Of a stretch of DNA of 6,087 nt, positions 1-3,762 are shown one piece after another; position 1 is the first letter of the stretch, and every line of letters starts with the position of its first letter. Where the stretch lies: the NCBI GenBank assembly GCA_016867655.1, contig VGJA01000063.1, positions 1 through 6,087 of the forward strand. Reading direction: 5' to 3'. Origin of the DNA: Candidatus Altarchaeales archaeon (GTDB taxonomy: Archaea; Altiarchaeota; Altiarchaeia; IMC4; SCGC-AAA252-I15). The notes beneath the pieces were generated by a model that was not told the origin of the DNA, made no database searches, and saw only the letters and a list, made by a program, of their open reading frames with translations. The position numbers were made by a program, and so were the translations under genes.

Positions 1-1022
1 AAGTATACAACAAAGAACATGAAGCTTGAAATAACGAGAAACATACCCATCATGTCGTCTTCGCAGTTTCCTGCAGCAGCTTTGGTCGCAAAGACAGGGC
101 TCAGGAAAAGCATGAAAGCTCCGAGAATGCCAACTGCCTCGTTGTAGGGCTTCATTTCGTCAAATAGGTATCTGAGCAGGAGGTAGAAAACAACTATCGC
201 AAACGCTCCAATCACAAGCGGATACAGCATGGCGGAGTCTTCTATTGTGAACCCCAAAGGCTTTAGTGCGGTATACATGGAGCCCATGAACAATACTGGA
301 AAAAACCTTTGTGGTGATATGTCCAACCCCATTGGATAGGTGTTGCTTGTCTTGTTGTAGAAAAAAGCGAGACCAAAGTCCTGTCCGTGCGGAATGTCCT
401 TGCCGTAATAACTTATGCCTCCTTTCATCGGGTAGGTCAAGTAGTCGTAGTCTGGAATATGGCCGTCGTTTGCAACAAATTGGGCCCACTTGTAATGCCA
501 GTGGGGGTCTATTTCAGCCAGGTAGATGTCCATTGCAGGCAGGAAGTGCGTCAGCAGTGTTGAGAAAAACAATGCCAATACCAGTGCGACATTCATCTTT
601 ATTATTCTGTGTGATGCGAGGGCGTAGAAAAACAGGAAGAGTCCTGTGATTACTGTGAAAATCAGGTAGTCTCTGGCGAGGCTGCTTCCAGGGTATTCTG
701 TTAATCTGTATGAAAACAATGCTGCAACAAAAAGCAGTATTGGAATCCAGTAAAGCATCTTGTTTTTGGTTTTGGCTTTCAGGTGCAGGTTCAGGAAATA
801 CAGGCTTAGTATGACTAGAAGCCCAAAGATTATCCAAGCGTTGTCTACCCAAAAACCGTTTCCGGAATAAAACATGAACAGCGTCAGCAGGAAGCTGGCC
901 ATGGCAATCAGAAAAAGCGGCTCCTGGAGGTGCTCTTCAAGGTCGTGTTTTTCCCCAACAATTGCTTCCAAGGCTGGTGTGGCGTCACTCCCCTGCTCTT
1001 GTTTTTTCTGTCTTCTGGCCAT
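1..1022 (-). CDS. aglB: Oligosaccharyltransferase AglB/STT3 family, N-terminal part (cut by window edge)
   Basis: This is the catalytic subunit family that transfers a glycan from a lipid (dolichol-type) carrier to Asn in N-x-S/T sequons on the outer face of the membrane. The 340 complete codons visible have a charged N-terminus (1-33), about five hydrophobic segments (roughly 34-52, 62-80, 90-106, 118-136, 143-161), then a polar loop starting EIDPHWHYKW (170-179), which matches the first acidic motif of STT3/AglB (compare FDPWFNYR). Further membrane segments lie at about 262-288, 295-312 and 323-340. The second acidic motif is seen in AAAGNCEDDMMGMF (315-328), comparable with the AG..D.E motif of the family. 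The C-terminal part is outside the window. The ATG at 1022 is chosen because a TAA lies directly upstream in frame and a GGAG-type site precedes it. Odd: four extra hydrophobic segments precede the first acidic motif, which in well-studied members follows the first segment. It lies downstream of a cis-prenyltransferase on the same strand. Confidence 0.88.
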   Translation of the reverse strand, partial: MARRQKKQEQGSDATPALEAIVGEKHDLEEHLQEPLFLIAMASFLLTLFMFYSGNGFWVDNAWIIFGLLVILSLYFLNLHLKAKTKNKMLYWIPILLFVAALFSYRLTEYPGSSLARDYLIFTVITGLFLFFYALASHRIIKMNVALVLALFFSTLLTHFLPAMDIYLAEIDPHWHYKWAQFVANDGHIPDYDYLTYPMKGGISYYGKDIPHGQDFGLAFFYNKTSNTYPMGLDISPQRFFPVLFMGSMYTALKPLGFTIEDSAMLYPLVIGAFAIVVFYLLLRYLFDEMKPYNEAVGILGAFMLFLSPVFATKAAAGNCEDDMMGMFLVISSFMFFVVY

Positions 1023-1027
1023 TTAAA

Positions 1028-1036
1028 TCACTCCCT
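1028..1036 (-). promoter_or_regulatory. Shine-Dalgarno-like site of aglB
   Basis: Read on the minus strand this is GGGAGTGAT, partly matching the archaeal anti-SD complement GGAGGTGAT. GGAG ends 8 nt before the aglB ATG. Together with the in-frame TAA directly before the ATG it supports the start at 1022. An internal message with its own ribosome site fits translation from a uppS-aglB transcript. Confidence 0.5.
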
Positions 1037-1050
1037 CGCTGGTGAATTAC

Positions 1051-1185
1051 GGGTTTTCGGTTTTCAGTTTCCCCCTGTCGGGGATTCATGCCATGGGCAT
1101 GAACGGTTTCCACGGGTTTCCAGTTTTCAGAAAACTGAAGACCCAAAACTGGAGACCGAAGACTGAAGACCGAAAACTGAAAACC
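1051..1185. repeat. Palindromic heptanucleotide repeat element, intergenic copy
   Basis: This element fills most of the 180-bp gap between uppS and aglB. On the plus strand it opens with GGGTTTTCGGTTTTCAGTTT (1051-1070), continues with three inverted repeats, and closes with a tandem array of 7-nt units of consensus CYGRARA (eight units, 1128-1183, e.g. CTGAAGA, CCGAAGA, CTGAAAA). The hairpins are TCCCC/GGGGA (1070-1074 with 1080-1084), TTCATGCC/GGCATGAA with a 3-nt loop (1085-1092 with 1096-1103), and CAGTTTTC/GAAAACTG around one base (1121-1128 with 1130-1137). The left arm is the inverted form of the heptad array, so the whole is a large imperfect inverted repeat. Read on the minus strand it shares 14/14 bases, ACTGGAAACCCGTG (1124-1111), and then a TCCCCGnnAGGGGGAAA hairpin with a second copy inside gatE. 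No convincing protein is encoded; open frames across it are by-products of the repeat. Confidence 0.85.
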
Positions 1186-1202
1186 TTAAGTGCGGGAAGG
1201 CT

Positions 1203-1892
1203 TCACTTGCCATATCTGCGCTCCCTAGAATTGTAGTCGTCTATGATTTTTTCCAGGTCGTTTTCTCTAAACTCCTGCCAGAGCTTGTCGACAAAATATA
1301 TCTCAGAGTAGGCGGACTGCCAGAGCAAAAAGTTGCTGAGCCTTTCTTCAGAAGTCCTGATGACGATGTCCGGGTAGTCTCTAATCCACAGGTTGTTTCT
1401 GATGTTTTCCTCGTTTACTTCAAGCCCTTTGGAGGTGATGTTCCTCACAGCGTTTATTATCTCCTGCCTGCCGCCGTAGCCGACAGCGAAATTCAGCGTG
1501 AAATTGTTGTAGTCTTTTGTCTTCTCTTCCAAATCGTCCATGCTTTTTATGAGCTCTACGCCAAGCTTTCTGTCTACAGTCTGGAGAAGGGACTCTTTGT
1601 CGCCGCAGACTTTGATGCGAATCTTCTTTTCATGTATTCTCTTGTCGTTCAAGGCTTTTTTGGCCTGTTCGGAAAAAACCCTGTAGAGCGTTTCTACCTC
1701 TCTTTTGCCTCTGTTTGTGATGTTCTCCAGAGAGAGGGCGTAGATTGTGACCTCTTTGACGCCTCTTTTCATGCCCCAGTCCAGAAAGTCGTAGAACTTG
1801 CTTATGCCGCTTCTGTAGGAGCCCATGAGGCTGGTTATGCCCATCTTCCTCATATACCTGCGGTTGCCGTCTGGAATCAAGCCAATGTGCAT
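1203..1892 (-). CDS. uppS: Cis-prenyltransferase (polyprenyl/dolichyl diphosphate synthase, UppS family)
   Basis: This enzyme adds isopentenyl diphosphate units in cis to an allylic primer, giving the long polyprenyl diphosphate used as glycan carrier. It is 229 residues, slightly short for the family because the N-terminus begins almost at the catalytic motif. All family blocks are present in order: IPDGNRRY (6-13, catalytic Asp8), EVTIYALSLEN (47-57), IRIKVCGD (91-98), NFTLNFAVGYGGRQEI (130-145), and IRTSEERLSNFLLWQSAYSE (178-197) with the diphosphate-binding Arg179 and Arg184 and metal-site Glu197. Aligned by eye with the E. coli enzyme, Tyr26 falls at the usual His (E. coli His43) in the G-H-x-x-G region. 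The ATG at 1892 is the only ATG before an upstream in-frame TAG. It is probably first in an operon with aglB, whose lipid-linked donor would use its product; dolichol-type product is an inference from that context. Confidence 0.92.
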   Translation of the reverse strand: MHIGLIPDGNRRYMRKMGITSLMGSYRSGISKFYDFLDWGMKRGVKEVTIYALSLENITNRGKREVETLYRVFSEQAKKALNDKRIHEKKIRIKVCGDKESLLQTVDRKLGVELIKSMDDLEEKTKDYNNFTLNFAVGYGGRQEIINAVRNITSKGLEVNEENIRNNLWIRDYPDIVIRTSEERLSNFLLWQSAYSEIYFVDKLWQEFRENDLEKIIDDYNSRERRYGK

Positions 1893-1964
1893 TTTCCCTA
1901 ACCTTTGACTTGTGGTCTAGGCCACGTTCTTACATATAGGTATTATGTTTAATTAATAAGTAGC
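1893..1964. promoter_or_regulatory. Divergent promoter between uppS and nob1
   Basis: This 72-bp gap separates two divergent genes, so both promoters must lie here or within the coding ends. An AT-rich core, TACATATAGG (1931-1940), reads as a TATA-like box on either strand. For nob1 its centre lies about 30 bp before the ATG, implying a near-leaderless message. For uppS it lies about 40 bp before the ATG, implying a leader of about 15-20 nt. Positions are by eye, without a scored matrix. Confidence 0.45.
1912..1925. repeat. 14-bp near-perfect palindrome, possible operator
   Basis: GTGGTCTAGGCCAC is palindromic except for one mismatched pair (T/G) and sits on the uppS side of the divergent promoter, just after where the uppS transcript would start. 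A dyad of this size could be a protein-binding site. It has no loop, so it is not a good RNA hairpin. Chance occurrence is possible. Confidence 0.3.
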
Positions 1965-2444
1965 ATGGAATTTAAAGTTATAGACGCTTCTGCGCTGCTG
2001 CATTCCGACTTCAGTTGCAGTAATCAGAGGTATCTGGTTCCGAACAGCGTCATGCTTGAGATTTTGGACGAGAAAACTAGGATTCTTGCAGAGCAGGCGT
2101 TGAAGTCAGGCAGATTGAAGATACTGGATCCTGGAGAGGACTCAATAAAAAAAGTGGTTTCAAAGGCTTCTAAAACCGGAGACGACAGCAGTCTTTCCAA
2201 AGCGGACGTTGACTTAATCGCCCTGGCTTTAGAGAAAAAAACTGTTTTGCTGTCAGACGACTATGCGATACAGAATACTGCAAGGCAGCTTGGCTTGAAG
2301 GTCGAGTTTACAGCCCAGGAGGGCATAAAAAAGACCGTAAAATGGGTTAAACTGTGCGAAGGCTGCGGCAGGAAATACGAGGCGTCTACTGCTGGAGTCT
2401 GCGGGGTCTGCGGCTCCAGGCTGAGAAAACATTCATCTGGCTAA
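1965..2444 (+). CDS. nob1: rRNA maturation endonuclease Nob1 (PIN domain plus zinc ribbon)
   Basis: Nob1 cleaves the precursor of 16S rRNA at its mature 3' end in late small-subunit assembly. The 159 residues show an N-terminal PIN nuclease domain (about 1-120) followed by a zinc ribbon (about 128-155). Likely metal-binding acids are Asp7 (VIDASALL), Glu32 (VMLEILDE), Asp81/Asp83 (LSKADVDLIALALE) and Asp98/Asp99 (LLSDDYAIQN). The ribbon has Cys131, Cys134, Cys146 and Cys149 in two CxxC/CxxCG pairs. The PIN-ribbon order and length match archaeal Nob1 and separate it from VapC toxins, which lack the ribbon and normally have an antitoxin partner, absent here. The start is the first ATG after an in-frame TAA. 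The last 12 bp overlap the end of the convergent priS. The eS6 gene elsewhere in the window is also a small-subunit component, though not in the same transcript. Confidence 0.93.
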   Translation: MEFKVIDASALLHSDFSCSNQRYLVPNSVMLEILDEKTRILAEQALKSGRLKILDPGEDSIKKVVSKASKTGDDSSLSKADVDLIALALEKKTVLLSDDYAIQNTARQLGLKVEFTAQEGIKKTVKWVKLCEGCGRKYEASTAGVCGVCGSRLRKHSSG

Positions 2445-3545
2445 TTCTGCTTTGTCTTTGAGCATCAAGTATACTGCAGCATACTCTGGCAGGCTTGCTT
2501 GCTCTCCAACTTTGTATGGTCCATACCTCTTGTCCTTGAGTTTGAAGCTGTCTATATCACTTGTTGTTCTAACTTTGACCTCACTTTCCCCGAAGGCTAT
2601 TGCATCAAACTGCGGGTTGAATGAACTGATGTCTTTTACTCTAGCAGCCTTCAATCCTGTGCCGCCGTGCAGTGAGTCTGGAAGCCTTATAAGCCTGCTG
2701 GTGTCTAGAGTAACCATTTTGTCTGTGTCTCCAGTCAGCCTTACAGCGTAATTCTCTATGATTTTGTCGAAAGATTTTTCCCTGAATCCTTCAACACCCT
2801 CCCAGAATCCTTTTTCCAGAGACTCCAAAAGCTTGTTCTTCTTCTCCGCACTCATCTTGGAATTTTCAATGTAATCTAAAACCCCCTCGTAGATTCTTTT
2901 AGGCCAGCCGGTGCTGTCTTTGTTGGGGCCTACAAGAATGCTACTGCGTATCCTCGGGCTTCTTTTCTCGCTTTTGCTGAACACAATACCATTTTGCACT
3001 TCCTCCTCGCGCAGAAAACACTTCCTGTCCATGCCGGTTGCGGTAACATAGTCGACTATCTCCCTTCTCGCATCCCCGCTTAGTTTCAAAACTTTTTCAT
3101 CCCGGCAGTGTATGTGATAACCCTTGCTGCCTGAAAAGTTGATGCTTATATCGTTCATGCTTAAGTCAAAGTCGTCCACAAGGAATTCTAGCAGGTTGGT
3201 TGTCTGCCTTCTAACGGCTTCAAGAATCTTCTCATCCAGCAGCGGCATCTCGGCATCCAAGTCAAAAACCAAGTCAGCTCCCAACCAACTTTTTTCCTTC
3301 ATCGTCTTGTTTTCAGGAAACTCATAGTATGCCGCAGAATAGGAGATGTAGAAGGGCGTCTCCCTCTGTAGGTAGTTCTGCAGTTCCCTGCCGTTTTTGA
3401 AGGACCGGTGCCTGAACTTTATCTTCTCCTCCAGGGTTCCAAAGCCGAACTCCCGTTGTTCAATCCTCTGGGGAGGTTCCGCAGTGTTCCTAATGTAGTA
3501 GTCCTTGAACCTTTTGGCCAGAAAAACTTTGGTGTCTACTTCCAT
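2433..3545 (-). CDS. priS: DNA primase small (catalytic) subunit PriS
   Basis: PriS is the polymerase subunit of the archaeal/eukaryotic PriS-PriL primase that lays down primers for replication. With the ATG at 3545 it has 370 residues, in the family range. Catalytic motifs are GADLVFDLDAE (89-99; Asp95 and Asp97 as metal ligands), INFSGSKGYHIHCRDE (135-150; the SGxxGxHxH nucleotide-binding block) and VTLDTSRLIRLPDSLHGGTG (278-297; third acid Asp281). An upstream TTG at 3566 would add seven residues, but the ATG is preferred: GGGG (3554-3557) lies 8 nt upstream and a TATA-like element near 3585 would start transcription around 3560. Odd: the cysteine-rich zinc knuckle usually following the DxD motif is missing; only Cys147 and Cys176 occur. 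PriL is not in the window and there is no sign of a fusion. The 3' end overlaps nob1 on the opposite strand. Confidence 0.95.
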   Translation of the reverse strand: MEVDTKVFLAKRFKDYYIRNTAEPPQRIEQREFGFGTLEEKIKFRHRSFKNGRELQNYLQRETPFYISYSAAYYEFPENKTMKEKSWLGADLVFDLDAEMPLLDEKILEAVRRQTTNLLEFLVDDFDLSMNDISINFSGSKGYHIHCRDEKVLKLSGDARREIVDYVTATGMDRKCFLREEEVQNGIVFSKSEKRSPRIRSSILVGPNKDSTGWPKRIYEGVLDYIENSKMSAEKKNKLLESLEKGFWEGVEGFREKSFDKIIENYAVRLTGDTDKMVTLDTSRLIRLPDSLHGGTGLKAARVKDISSFNPQFDAIAFGESEVKVRTTSDIDSFKLKDKRYGPYKVGEQASLPEYAAVYLMLKDKAELAR

Positions 3546-3577
3546 CAAACCAACCCCTGACTTCAAATACAGTATCT

Positions 3578-3591
3578 AATAATATACTTTA
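3578..3591. promoter_or_regulatory. Bidirectional TATA-like element between priS and gatE
   Basis: TAATAATATACTTTA reads as a TATA-like box both ways. On the plus strand its centre (about 3584) is about 25 bp before the ATG at 3609, placing a plus-strand transcript start on or beside that ATG. On the minus strand it predicts a start near 3560, about 15 nt before the priS ATG. Assignment is by eye. Confidence 0.45.
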
Positions 3592-3608
3592 CAAACAATA
3601 TCTAAAAG

Positions 3609-3761
3609 ATGACCCTAGACTACCAAAAGCTTGGCTTCAAATGTGGTATAGAAATACATCAGCAGCAACCTTTTAACAAAAGCTTGACCAAAACAAAGGC
3701 AGCGTTCACTCCCTTGCGGTCGCTCAGCTGCCCATCTCGCCTCGCTCGATATTGCAAATAA
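3609..3761 (+). pseudogene. Relic of a second gatE start, now a 50-codon ORF abutting gatE
   Basis: The ORF begins MTLDYQKLGFKCGIEIHQQ, against MTIDYNQIGFKCGIEIHQQ at the real gatE start: 15 of 19 residues are identical and the rest are mostly conservative. At the DNA level the same 57 bases differ at 14 positions, seven of the 20 first codons differing only synonymously. After codon 19 recognisable similarity ends, apart from a possible weak continuation over the next few residues, and the remaining 31 codons, including a run of CGCTC-like sequence, match nothing I know. The TAA (3759-3761) is one base before the gatE ATG and in another frame, so it is not an N-terminal extension. The ORF lies just downstream of a TATA-like box that would start transcription at its ATG. 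It may be debris of a displaced or duplicated gatE, or a translated leader whose termination feeds gatE by reinitiation. An assembly join is also possible. Confidence 0.75.
3698..3732. repeat. Imperfect inverted repeat within the gatE leader
   Basis: GGCAGC (3698-3703) pairs with GCTGCC (3727-3732), with an alternative inner pairing AGCG (3701-3704) to CGCT (3721-3724). The interior is pyrimidine-rich and GC-richer than its surroundings, and the following bases repeat CTCGC-like steps to about 3749. It could be the scar or end of a small inserted element or a leader hairpin. The stem is short and loop large, so support is modest. Confidence 0.3.
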
Positions 3762-3762
3762 A

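Noticed and set aside
1051..1185. CRISPR array
   Set aside because: The repeat period is 7 nt with no unique spacers, and the units form inverted arms and hairpins.
1051..1185. Intrinsic terminator after uppS
   Set aside because: The hairpins are internal to an element shared with a coding copy in gatE and are not followed by a U-run in the minus-strand RNA.
930..1236. Two plus-strand open frames crossing the intergenic repeat (starting at 930 and 1042)
   Set aside because: They run antisense to aglB and uppS or through the heptad/hairpin element; their Phe/Gly- and Lys/Thr/Glu-rich peptides are what the repeat gives in any frame.
1965..2444. VapC-type toxin of a toxin-antitoxin pair
   Set aside because: The C-terminal four-cysteine ribbon and length fit Nob1, and there is no small antitoxin gene beside it.
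3546..3566. PriS start at TTG 3566, giving seven more residues
   Set aside because: The ATG at 3545 has a GGGG site at good spacing and fits the predicted transcript start; the TTG would be at or before that start.
3609..3761. In-frame N-terminal extension of GatE
   Set aside because: The relic ORF is in a different frame and ends in TAA before the gatE ATG.
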